Below, piece by piece: positions 33,929 to 42,030 of a DNA stretch of 64,000 bases (positions within the stretch are counted from its first letter, which is position 1; the number at the start of each line of letters is the position of its first letter). A program made the position numbers and the translations under genes. The notes beneath the pieces were generated by a model that saw only the letters and a program-made list of their open reading frames with translations, was not told the origin of the DNA and ran no database searches. The DNA is from Flavobacterium sp. 9AF (GTDB taxonomy: Bacteria > Bacteroidota > Bacteroidia > Flavobacteriales > Flavobacteriaceae): the NCBI RefSeq assembly GCF_902506265.1, contig NZ_LR733556.1:1045106-1109105 (forward strand). Reading direction: 5' to 3'.

Positions 33929-33962
33929 AAAACCTCTTTTAAAGCGATTTAAAGGAGGTTTA
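33929..33962 (+). terminator. Terminator-like hairpin in the island
   Basis: AACCTCTTTTAAA/TTTAAAGGAGGTT stem (one G-U pair), 80 bp after the lipoprotein stop. Weak T run after it. Confidence 0.6.
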
Positions 33963-34000
33963 TTAGTTATGGTTCAAAATATTGAAATTTGAATAACCAG

Positions 34001-34080
34001 CAATTTATACCTCTTACGTTTAAAAAAATATTTTGATTATATTTGAAGGTAGTTTATGTGTTTTTTTTATAAACTTACGT
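34001..34080 (+). repeat. Repeated leader element, copy 1
   Basis: Begins CAATTTATACCTCTTACG, includes promoter box TATATTTG (34038-34045) and an AGTTTAT/ATAAACT hairpin. Closely similar to 34849-34926 by eye. Confidence 0.65.
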
Positions 34081-34130
34081 TATCACCAAGCTCACAAAAT
34101 TATCTTTTAAAAAAGGCTTATTCTTTATCA

Positions 34131-34562
34131 ATGAAAAAAATCATTTTTTTATCGTTATCAGCATTAGTAATTTTTCTCCTTCAAAGTTGTGGTCCTGGAA
34201 CACAAGATTTTCAAAAATCGTTAACAAACAATTATAATCTCAACAAGAGTTCTTCTGCAAACATAATTATCTCTCCAAAAGAGGGCTATATAAATGAAGA
34301 AGAGATAATACCTACAAAAGTGGTTGGTGTAAATGTTTACGAAAACTATATCATTGCTCAAAGACTTGTCTTAGAAAATGAAAAACTAAATGGTAATATT
34401 TCTAATAATAAAATTGCAAAAAAAAATAGTTATGATTTCTGGATTATTGATTCAGAAAAAAAACAAATTTTAAAAAAATTAAGTTATTCCCAATTCTTAA
34501 TTAAATGTGATTCGTTGAAAATTCCAAGGAGTATTAACCTTGTAGATATTTATACTTATTAA
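34131..34562 (+). CDS. Small lipoprotein, function unknown
   Basis: About 143 residues from ATG 34131, which opens a lipoprotein signal (MKKIIFLSLSALVIFLLQSC, C20). An upstream ATG at 34056 falls inside the repeated leader element and is unlikely. The mature part is basic and mixed alpha/beta (KVVGVNVYENYIIAQRL, NSYDFWIIDSEKKQIL). No known family recognised. Single gene between two repeat-bearing spacers. Confidence 0.62.
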   Translation: MKKIIFLSLSALVIFLLQSCGPGTQDFQKSLTNNYNLNKSSSANIIISPKEGYINEEEIIPTKVVGVNVYENYIIAQRLVLENEKLNGNISNNKIAKKNSYDFWIIDSEKKQILKKLSYSQFLIKCDSLKIPRSINLVDIYTY

Positions 34563-34848
34563 GCCTGCTGGTAAAAACCGTAACTATTACACAGCCCTAA
34601 ATTTTCAAAAAAAACTAAATCACCTTGTTTATCTCTTAATTTAGAGATTTTTAAGTGCATCTTTTTTAGCAAAAGTTCAAAATATTAAAATTTAAATAGT
34701 TTACAAATCGAGTTTTTGAAGTTGTAAAATATCGTTTTTATAACAGGAAAGCATCTCCCTTGTTTTAAAGAAATAATTTAGGCTTAAACACTTGGTTTTG
34801 TTATGAAAAAACACAAGAAATGAGCTTCGCTACAGCTTTTGTGGGCTT

Positions 34849-34926
34849 CAATTTATACCTCTTTCGTTTAAAAAATTATTCTAAGTTTATTTGATCATAG
34901 TTTATGTGTTTCTCACAAACTAACAT
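34849..34926 (+). repeat. Repeated leader element, copy 2
   Basis: CAATTTATACCTCTTTCG onward matches copy 1, including AGTTTATGTG facing CACAAACT. The rest of 34563-35019 shows no convincing gene; it holds an imperfect AGCTT/AAGCT-type palindrome near 34813-34845. Confidence 0.65.
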
Positions 34927-34996
34927 TAGCGATTAGCTAAAAAAAGAGAAATTAAAATCTTTTTTTGTAACAATTCTCCATTCTTTACGTCAAGTC

Positions 34997-35016
34997 ATCA
35001 ATCAATCAATCAATCA
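34997..35016 (+). repeat. ATCA tetranucleotide repeat before the CPBP gene
   Basis: Five ATCA units ending three bases before ATG 35020. Slippage would alter only leader length, not frame. Confidence 0.85.
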
Positions 35017-35019
35017 ATT

Positions 35020-35880
35020 ATGAATCAATTAATCAAAAAAATCTTGTATTTCCCAATTACAAAAATTATGTTGGGAATAATTATTTGCTTTTCCGTTTTT
35101 GTAGGAACTCAAAATTTTATTTTAAAACCGATAGGCTATAGCCTCATTAAAGACAAAGATTATGCCGACCCATTCATTCATATTCTTTCCTTTTTCATTT
35201 TATTATTTAGCTATTATTTCCTATTCCGTTTTTATGATAAAAGAGAAATAAAAGAACTTTCAACAAAATATTTATCAAAAGAAATGTTTGGAGGTTTTAC
35301 AGTAGGATTTTTAACCATTTCATTGTCTATTTTTATTCTTTATTTATTAGGATATTATCAATTCATTGATATAACAATTGCTAATTATCCTATAAGATTA
35401 TTTACAACTTTAGTGGTGGCCGCTTTTATAGAAGACCTTTTTCATAGAGGATTAATTTTGCGTGTAATTGAAAATTGGCTTGGTACTCACATTGCTCTTA
35501 TAATTATCATGCTCATTGAAACTTCACACGTTTTTAATCCGAATGCTAACTTATTTAGCCTTTTTTTCGATTTGTGTTGGGGTTTTACAATGTCTATGCT
35601 TTTTATTTATACCAAAAGAATTTGGTTTCCCTTCTTTTTTCATCTAGGTTGGAATTTTGCGCAACCCTTTTATGGTTCAAACCTCACCGGACTAAATGAT
35701 TTAGGAACTATTATTACATCTAAATTTGAAGGTCCAACTTTATTTACTGGTGGTGCAATAGGAATTGAAGGTTCAATTATAACCGTATTTTTATTATTAT
35801 CCATTGGTATATTTCTTTATTACAAAGCTCATAAAGAAGGAAAAATCATGAAACGAAAAAACTTAAAATCAAGAATTTAG
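35020..35880 (+). CDS. CPBP family intramembrane metalloprotease-like protein
   Basis: 286 residues with about seven membrane helices. CPBP/Abi motifs: E138-D139-xxx-R143 (EDLFHRGLILR; second Glu replaced by Asp), H170 (ETSHVFNP) and H208xxxN212 (FHLGWNF). Family members process prenylated proteins or give bacteriocin self-immunity. Last gene of the island, with a repeated leader element and ATCA repeats upstream and a strong terminator downstream. Confidence 0.82.
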   Translation: MNQLIKKILYFPITKIMLGIIICFSVFVGTQNFILKPIGYSLIKDKDYADPFIHILSFFILLFSYYFLFRFYDKREIKELSTKYLSKEMFGGFTVGFLTISLSIFILYLLGYYQFIDITIANYPIRLFTTLVVAAFIEDLFHRGLILRVIENWLGTHIALIIIMLIETSHVFNPNANLFSLFFDLCWGFTMSMLFIYTKRIWFPFFFHLGWNFAQPFYGSNLTGLNDLGTIITSKFEGPTLFTGGAIGIEGSIITVFLLLSIGIFLYYKAHKEGKIMKRKNLKSRI

Positions 35881-35883
35881 AAA

Positions 35884-35914
35884 AAAAAAGACATCCTTTT
35901 CAGATGTCTTTTTT
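35884..35914. terminator. Bidirectional terminator between CPBP and YceI genes
   Basis: AAAAAGACATC/GATGTCTTTTT stem with a six-T run. Confidence 0.9.
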
Positions 35915-35941
35915 AGTTAGATTATAGTTTTTAAAAAAAAC

Positions 35942-36619
35942 TTATTTTGTTGCTTTTACATTTACACTAATTTCAATGTCTTTGCTAATCATCCATTCAG
36001 CTGGGTCTGCTTCTGTTGTACCAAATTTAATACCCCAATCTGCACGATTCACTGTGAAATCTGCTAAAATAGTTATTGTATTATCTACTACATCAATTTT
36101 AGCTGGGAAAGATACATTTAAAGTATTTCCTAATAAAGTTAAATTACCACTTAACATTTTATTTGCACCTGCTACTCCTTCTCCTTCAGCAACTGGCGCT
36201 GATAAATCTTCCACTTTTGTAATTTTGAAATCTGCTGTTTTGTTATTCTCTACGTTAAAAAAATCAGCATTTTTTAAATGTGCTTCTAAATCTGTTGCTT
36301 TTTTACCTTCTTCTGTAACAGAAGCTGGATCTACTTTTAAAGATTGCATATCGATAACAAAACTACCTGCATTTACAGCATCTCCAGAAACTGAAATTTC
36401 ACCTGTTTGAATACTTAAAGTTCCCCAACGTGGAGCAAAACCTCCTTTGTGAAACGCTTTCCATTTTACTACAGAAGCAGTTGTATCTACTGCAAATACA
36501 TTTTCAGTAGTTTCAGCCACTGCTTGTTCTTCTGTTGTTGTTGTATCTGTTTTTTTATCTCCACATGATACTAAAATAAATCCTGCTGCTACTAAAGCAA
36601 ATAAACCTTTTTTTGTCAT
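35942..36619 (-). CDS. YceI family lipoprotein
   Basis: 225 residues. Lipobox VSCG with C19, an acidic linker, then the YceI lipocalin-like barrel from about 42: FAVDTTASVVKWKAFHKGGF, GTLSIQTGEISVSG and a final NRADWGIKFGT segment. YceI proteins bind isoprenoid-type lipids in the periplasm. Single gene; no clear consensus promoter in the 256 bp upstream. Confidence 0.9.
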   Translation of the reverse strand: MTKKGLFALVAAGFILVSCGDKKTDTTTTEEQAVAETTENVFAVDTTASVVKWKAFHKGGFAPRWGTLSIQTGEISVSGDAVNAGSFVIDMQSLKVDPASVTEEGKKATDLEAHLKNADFFNVENNKTADFKITKVEDLSAPVAEGEGVAGANKMLSGNLTLLGNTLNVSFPAKIDVVDNTITILADFTVNRADWGIKFGTTEADPAEWMISKDIEISVNVKATK

Positions 36620-36825
36620 AATGTTAATCTTAAATTATTTTGTTTTTTTGAGTGTAACAAATTACGGAATTTAAAATGAAATCTAAAGTTAATCTAGATT
36701 AAGAAATGAACAAAAAATAGTTTTACTTGTATGTTTCATACATAATACCATTTTAAAACCATTTCGTTTATTGTTTTTTAATTTTATCTTCATAAACAAC
36801 TAAACCTTTTTTAATTTAGATTATT

Positions 36826-36833
36826 TATCTTTG
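36826..36833 (+). promoter_or_regulatory. -7 box of the 73-residue protein gene
   Basis: TATCTTTG, perfect TAnnTTTG, 43 bp before ATG 36876. Confidence 0.6.
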
Positions 36834-36875
36834 TTTAACGCCTAAATTCTTTTAAACAAAACAAATAAAACCTAC

Positions 36876-37097
36876 ATGAAAAAGAAACCTCATCAAAAAC
36901 AAAGCGTTATACAAACTATTTTTTCTAATTTTAGAAAAAGATTGATTTTACCCAAAAACCATAATGATTTTGCTCATTATGAAATAAAAAAACAGGATAA
37001 AGGCTACTCAATTATCATTTATAACGAAAGGGACAGTAATAGAGAATTATTTTTTAATTCGAAAGAAGAACTGGATCGCTTTATAAAAACACTTTAA
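36876..37097 (+). CDS. Small basic protein, function unknown
   Basis: 73 residues: a basic N-terminus (MKKKPHQKQSVIQTIFSNFR) and a compact beta-beta-beta-alpha C-terminus (GYSIIIYNERDSNRELFF, KEELDRFIKTL). No cysteine, signal or membrane helix. Its own promoter supports it as a real gene. Convergent with the DASS transporter. Confidence 0.6.
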   Translation: MKKKPHQKQSVIQTIFSNFRKRLILPKNHNDFAHYEIKKQDKGYSIIIYNERDSNRELFFNSKEELDRFIKTL

Positions 37098-37112
37098 TAA
37101 TAACTATTTATT

Positions 37113-38555
37113 TTAGTTTAAATCCCACAAAAATGGTAATACATAATATCCAAAGAGAGCTATGATAACAATTGAAATAATATTCATCCAAATTCCTTTC
37201 CTTACCATATCTTCCACTTTTAGATAACCTGCACCAAAAACGACTGCATTAGGTGGTGTTGCTACAGGGAGCATAAAAGCACACGATGCTGCTAATGTTG
37301 CACTTACTAATAAGATATACGGATGTATATCAATGATGAGAGACAATGAAACCAAAACAGGTAATAACATAGCCGTTATGGCTGTATTAGAGGTGATTTC
37401 TGTAAGAAAATTGATTACTGCTATTAAAACGACTAACAATAAAATTATGGAAGCACCTTCTAATAGTGTAAGTTGGTCTCCAATCCATGCTGCTAATCCA
37501 GTGGTTTCAAACCCTAAAGCTAAAGCCATTCCTCCACCAAACAATAATAAAATTCCCCATGGCAAAGTGACTGCATCTTTCCAAGTCATGATAGCTTCTT
37601 TATCTTTTTTACTTGGAATTACAAAGAGAATCAAAGAAAAAAGTATAGCAATAATGGTATCGTCAATTTTTGGAAATAGCTTCACTAATACAAACGAACG
37701 CAATATCCAAGCTAAAGCAGTAAGTACAAATACTAAAAAAACCATTTTCTCTTGATAAGTTATAGGTCCTAATTTTTGCAATTGGTTTTCAATTTCTTCT
37801 TTTCCTCCAGGAAATTCTTTCTGTTTGATTTTGAAAGCAAATTTTGTTAAGTATAACCAACATATATATAGCAAAACGATGCTTAACGGAAAACCAAAAA
37901 TAAACCATTGTAAAAAAGAGATTTCTATATTGTAAGTCTTCTGAATAACGCCCACTAAAACTAAATTAGGCGGTGTACCAATTAAAGTAGCCATGCCTCC
38001 AATAGAAGAACTGTAAGCAATAGCTAACATTAACATTTTACCAAAAAGAACATTTTCATTTTCTATTGTTGATGGATTGTCCTTTAAATGTTTTACTACT
38101 GCTATACCAACAGGCAAAATCATTACTGCTGTGGCAGTATTAGATATCCACATTGATAAAAAAGCTGTGGCTATCATAAATCCTAAAATGATTTGATTTA
38201 CGTTTGTTCCCACCATTTTTATAATAGTTAATGCAATTCTTTTATGTAAACTCCATTTTTCTATCGCAATGGCAATAATAAATCCACCTAAAAACATGAA
38301 TATAAATTGATGCCCATAACTAGCTGTTGTTTCTGTTAAAGACATTCCTCCACTTAAAGGAAAAAGAACAATGGGTAGCAAAGAAGTAACAGGAATATCA
38401 ACAGCTTCTGTTATCCACCAAACTGCTATCCAAACGGTAGATGCTAAAACAGCAACTGCTTCGTCAGTTAGTCCTTTTGGATGAAATAATAATTTGATTA
38501 AAACAAATAATAAAGGTCCTAATACCAATCCTATCTTCTTCTTTGTTATTTCCAT
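37113..38555 (-). CDS. DASS (SLC13) family sodium:carboxylate symporter
   Basis: 480 residues with about 11 helices. Two SNT motifs that form the sodium and substrate sites are visible: ISNTATAVMILPVG (about 138-151) and TSNTAITAMLLPV (about 382-394), plus GTPPNLVLVG. The family moves di- and tricarboxylates. It follows the esterase-like lipoprotein after 6 bp and is divergent from the MocR gene, suggesting uptake of aspartate-derived or related acids. Confidence 0.9.
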   Translation of the reverse strand: MEITKKKIGLVLGPLLFVLIKLLFHPKGLTDEAVAVLASTVWIAVWWITEAVDIPVTSLLPIVLFPLSGGMSLTETTASYGHQFIFMFLGGFIIAIAIEKWSLHKRIALTIIKMVGTNVNQIILGFMIATAFLSMWISNTATAVMILPVGIAVVKHLKDNPSTIENENVLFGKMLMLAIAYSSSIGGMATLIGTPPNLVLVGVIQKTYNIEISFLQWFIFGFPLSIVLLYICWLYLTKFAFKIKQKEFPGGKEEIENQLQKLGPITYQEKMVFLVFVLTALAWILRSFVLVKLFPKIDDTIIAILFSLILFVIPSKKDKEAIMTWKDAVTLPWGILLLFGGGMALALGFETTGLAAWIGDQLTLLEGASIILLLVVLIAVINFLTEITSNTAITAMLLPVLVSLSLIIDIHPYILLVSATLAASCAFMLPVATPPNAVVFGAGYLKVEDMVRKGIWMNIISIVIIALFGYYVLPFLWDLN

Positions 38556-38561
38556 ATATTT

Positions 38562-39485
38562 TTAATTAAAAAGTAAATATGCTGCATTTATTGAAGCTTT
38601 TACATAATCATGATCTGCATTTGGAACCAAATGAAAACTCCAATTAAATGATAAATTATTTGTGGTTGCATATTGTTGACAAAAGTTATAATAATAGGTT
38701 GCTCGTTCTTTTCTGTGTAACCCTTGTGCATCGGCAAAACTATTATGTCTTAATCCTGCTGCATTAGGATCATCATCATTTATTCCTACTTGCACAAATA
38801 TTTTTTTATTTAAAAAAGCAGGCATGCTCATCGTTTCTAAAACCGATTGAGAAATACCATAAGGAAAATTAACGTTTGTATTGGGCACAGTGTACCATCC
38901 TCCTGCAGAAACTACAGATTTATTCACTCTAGCATTGGGTTTAAACATTAAAAAACGATGTGCAAACTGTCCTCCAGCTGAATGTCCATAAATATGATAA
39001 GAAGTACTCGTATTGCTCGTTTTATTTTTAAAAAAATCAAATAAAGGTTCAAGAATAGAAAAAGTCCATTCGTTCTCAGGATTTAAAGTATTTATTGATG
39101 GGTTATCTCCATCTACGTAAACATTTCCTAAATTATAACCATCTCCACCTGGGAAATTTTGCTCTGAAAACTCAGGAACAATAGCTATAAAACCATATTG
39201 CTCACACTGATTAACGATAGTATTTCTATAATCAATAGCATTTCTTTCGGTACCATGAAAAATTATAACCATAGGGGTAGAAGATGTAAGATTTTGAGGT
39301 ATATGATAATACACTGCTAAGTTTTTATTAAAGGAATTGGTATTATATGCATAATTGATTACACCAGAACCAGATTGTAATTCGCTTTCAAAAGGAATTG
39401 AATTTTCTTCATTAACTTCATCATTATTACATGAAATTAAAAAAAAGGAACAAATAACGCAAAAAATGTAGTAATTAATTCGCAT
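38562..39485 (-). CDS. Alpha/beta-hydrolase lipoprotein (depolymerase/esterase-like)
   Basis: 307 residues. Lipobox LISC (C19). Hydrolase core: PMVIIFHGTERNAIDY oxyanion region (about 71-86), YHIYGHSAGGQFAHRF elbow with Ser near 166, and PNADHDYV carrying the likely His near 291. It resembles polyhydroxybutyrate-depolymerase-type hydrolases, the fold also used by known polyaspartate hydrolases, so cleavage of an extracellular polymer is possible (inference). Co-transcribed with the DASS gene; divergent from mocR. Confidence 0.8.
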   Translation of the reverse strand: MRINYYIFCVICSFFLISCNNDEVNEENSIPFESELQSGSGVINYAYNTNSFNKNLAVYYHIPQNLTSSTPMVIIFHGTERNAIDYRNTIVNQCEQYGFIAIVPEFSEQNFPGGDGYNLGNVYVDGDNPSINTLNPENEWTFSILEPLFDFFKNKTSNTSTSYHIYGHSAGGQFAHRFLMFKPNARVNKSVVSAGGWYTVPNTNVNFPYGISQSVLETMSMPAFLNKKIFVQVGINDDDPNAAGLRHNSFADAQGLHRKERATYYYNFCQQYATTNNLSFNWSFHLVPNADHDYVKASINAAYLLFN

Positions 39486-39534
39486 ATCATAAATTTTAAG
39501 TAGTTTAAAAAAACAAAATAAATTTAAAAGCTTC

Positions 39535-39575
39535 TATATTTGTAATACCAATTATTACAGTAAATGAATACCAAT
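39535..39575 (+). promoter_or_regulatory. mocR promoter with paired AATACCAAT repeats
   Basis: -7 box TATATTTG at 39535-39542. Direct repeats AATACCAAT at 39544-39552 and 39567-39575, start to start 23 bp, cover the predicted start site, as expected for autorepression. GTAATA/TATTAC also forms a small palindrome at 39542-39558. Confidence 0.7.
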
Positions 39576-41060
39576 CATAAATTTGCTTTACAAAGGGTTA
39601 AAAATGAATTTGAAATTCAGCAGCACAAAAAACCACACAATAGATATATAGTAGTATATCGCTCTATTAAAAAATGTATTGAAAAACTTGAATTACCACA
39701 TGATTGGCTCCTTCCATCTACTAGATTGTTGGCCACTGAATTAAATTTGTCAAGAACTACTATTATTAAATCCTATGAATTATTACTTCTAGAAAAATTA
39801 ATTGTTTCAAAAACAGGCTCAGGTTACCGGGTAAATTATTTAAATGAGGATACTAATAAAATAAAAAAGACACAATCGGTAATTCATCCCGATTTATATC
39901 CAAAAATTTCTGAAAAAGCCATATCTTATCTCAATAACATTTCTCTTATAAATAGATTATCTAATAAAAATTTGGCATTTTTACCAGGAGTTCCACCAGT
40001 AGATATTTTTCCTATTAATCAATGGAAAAAATTAATGAACACCTATTGGCGTCATGTTAAATCTTCTGGTTTATCCTATTCTCAATCTACAGGTTTACAT
40101 GAATTAAAAAGAAGCATTTCTAATTATTTAAACATTTGTAGAAATGTAAAATGTCATCCTGAACAAATTGTAATTGTATCTGGATCTTTACAATCCTTAT
40201 ATCTTATTGCTAATACTTTACTCAACAAAAATGATAGTGTCGTTTTAGAAAATCCTATTTTTCCTAATGTGCACTCTGTTTTTAAAAGTTCACAAGCTAA
40301 TTTAATTCCTGTTGGTTTAGACGAAGAAGGTATTCGCTTAGATGAATTAAAAAATATTTCAAATCTAAAACCAAAGATTTTACATCTAACGCCATCAAAT
40401 CATTATCCGTTAGGAACTAAAATGACATTGCAAAGACGATTTGAAGTTTTACAATGGGCATCGGAAAATAAAGCCTTTATCATTGAAAATGATTATGAAA
40501 ATGAAATTGCTAATTTAACTTCAAACATCCCTTGCATTTACAGTTTAGATAAAGAAGACAGAACAATTTACATGGGTACATTTAATCGTTTATTACATCC
40601 TTCTATTCGATTAGGTTATATGGTGGTTCCTAATTATTTAATCCAAGCTGTTGAAGCACTTCAAGAACATTCACATCGTTTTGTATCTCCATCACTGCAA
40701 ATGGTAATGAATCAATTTATAAATAAGAATTATTTGTACCAACATTTAAAAAATGCCATAAACGAGGCGAAAGAAAGGCATGAGATTTTCATTTCTGAAT
40801 TTCAAAAAGAATGCCAATCAATGTACATACATACTAAAGATTTTTCTAGTTTTCATATAGTAGCTTTGTTTAATAAAGAAACTACAATTGAACAAGAGAA
40901 AGAAATAATCAATCAACTCAATAATGAAAATATAACGGCTTACTCTCTAAGTAAATGCTATATTAAAGAACCTGTTCAAACAGGTCTGATTTTAGGATAT
41001 TCTTCTGTAAGAACACAATTAATTAAAAAAGAAATAAAAAAAATGGGAAAAATATTATAA
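39564..41060 (+). CDS. MocR/GabR-type regulator with altered PLP site
   Basis: 498 residues. N-terminal GntR-type winged helix (about 28-92: LPSTRLLATELNLSRTTIIKSYELL), linker, then an aminotransferase-like domain (about 130-498). The usual PLP lysine in the GTFSK-type motif is Arg here (YMGTFNRLLHP, R342), and the usual EDDY aspartate is Asn (IENDY, N309). Covalent PLP binding is therefore unlikely. It probably controls the flanking operons through ACCAAT direct repeats. Confidence 0.88.
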   Translation: MNTNHKFALQRVKNEFEIQQHKKPHNRYIVVYRSIKKCIEKLELPHDWLLPSTRLLATELNLSRTTIIKSYELLLLEKLIVSKTGSGYRVNYLNEDTNKIKKTQSVIHPDLYPKISEKAISYLNNISLINRLSNKNLAFLPGVPPVDIFPINQWKKLMNTYWRHVKSSGLSYSQSTGLHELKRSISNYLNICRNVKCHPEQIVIVSGSLQSLYLIANTLLNKNDSVVLENPIFPNVHSVFKSSQANLIPVGLDEEGIRLDELKNISNLKPKILHLTPSNHYPLGTKMTLQRRFEVLQWASENKAFIIENDYENEIANLTSNIPCIYSLDKEDRTIYMGTFNRLLHPSIRLGYMVVPNYLIQAVEALQEHSHRFVSPSLQMVMNQFINKNYLYQHLKNAINEAKERHEIFISEFQKECQSMYIHTKDFSSFHIVALFNKETTIEQEKEIINQLNNENITAYSLSKCYIKEPVQTGLILGYSSVRTQLIKKEIKKMGKIL

Positions 41061-41076
41061 AATAGTAATCTTTTAA

Positions 41077-41139
41077 AATTGGTATTATTTTTTTTGATCA
41101 ATTGGTTTCTTTTTCCAGAAAGTGATTATTCTATTTTTG
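41077..41139 (+). promoter_or_regulatory. Promoter and MocR-type operator of the seven-gene operon
   Basis: AATTGGT at 41077-41083 and 41100-41106 (ACCAATT on the other strand), 23 bp apart; the first reads AATTGGTATTA. -7 box TATTTTTG at 41132-41139, so the proximal copy lies near -43, an activator position. Confidence 0.7.
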
Positions 41140-41181
41140 GAACAGTAAAACAAACAATTCAAAATTAAAACCCAATTTATC

Positions 41182-42012
41182 ATGAGAAAATATTACTTTT
41201 TTCTAGCTTTAATGATAAGCAACTTATCAATTTCCCAAGACCTTGAACTTAAAGGAATTATAGATTTTACCGTTCCTTCAGGAAGCAATAACGGTAAAGC
41301 CATTCATTTACATGTTATAAACGCTATTTCTGATTTAAGTGTATATGGTATTGGAGTTGCCAATAATGGTGGAGGAACAGATGGGCAAGAATACACTTTC
41401 CCAGCGATACCAGCAAATGCAGGCGATCACATTCTTTTACCAAGAAACACGGTAGCTATAGAAGCTTATTTAGAAAGTTTAAATCATTTTGCCATAGTTA
41501 TTGAAGATGGCATTGCCACTCAAAATGGTGATGATGCAATTGAATTATTTTATAACGGCAATGTAATTGAAACTTTTGGAGATGTTGATTGTCAAGCTAG
41601 TGCAGATGGCGTTACTGTGACCTGTCCTAATTATCAATATTATGAAGATGCATGGGCTTACAAACAAGGTTCTACATGGATTTATGGTTCAGCTCAATGT
41701 ACAGATAATTCAACAACTTCTTCAAGTTCAGCATGCCCCTACCCTTTTTTAGACCCCGCTTTATCAACTACTAATTTTGAGAAACATTCTTTTGTTGTTT
41801 TTCCAAATCCTTCCAATATGGGTCAAATTAATATATATCCCTCAATGGAAGGATTTAAAAACATTAGTATTTATGACACAAATGGCAGAAAAGTTTGGGA
41901 ACAGTACACTTCCAATAATACCCTAAATATAAATACTATAAATAAAGGATTTTATATTATTAAAATTACTCAGGATAATAAAACTACTTCTTCTAAAATA
42001 ATATTAAAATAA
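41182..42012 (+). CDS. Type IX-secreted lamin-tail-like surface protein
   Basis: 276 residues. A signal peptide (MRKYYFFLALMISNLSIS) precedes a beta-rich domain with KAIHLHVINAISDLSVYGIG, NNGGGTDGQEYTFP and the DDAIELFYNGNVIETFGD strand, as in lamin-tail-type domains of marine Flavobacteria. Cysteines near 135-185 may form disulfides. The tail (about 200-276) is a type A sorting domain (FVVFPNPSNMG to SSKIILK). Likely a cell-surface binding protein. First gene of the operon. Confidence 0.8.
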   Translation: MRKYYFFLALMISNLSISQDLELKGIIDFTVPSGSNNGKAIHLHVINAISDLSVYGIGVANNGGGTDGQEYTFPAIPANAGDHILLPRNTVAIEAYLESLNHFAIVIEDGIATQNGDDAIELFYNGNVIETFGDVDCQASADGVTVTCPNYQYYEDAWAYKQGSTWIYGSAQCTDNSTTSSSSACPYPFLDPALSTTNFEKHSFVVFPNPSNMGQINIYPSMEGFKNISIYDTNGRKVWEQYTSNNTLNINTINKGFYIIKITQDNKTTSSKIILK

Positions 42013-42030
42013 ATTTAATCAAAAATATTT

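Noticed and set aside
31216..35020. Classical integron
   Set aside because: No integrase gene in the window, and the spacer ends do not fit the RYYYAAC / GTTRRRY boxes of attC. Only a cassette-like organisation is claimed.
35976..36410. Plus-strand open frame inside the YceI gene
   Set aside because: Antisense to a clear YceI domain; codon pattern follows the other strand.
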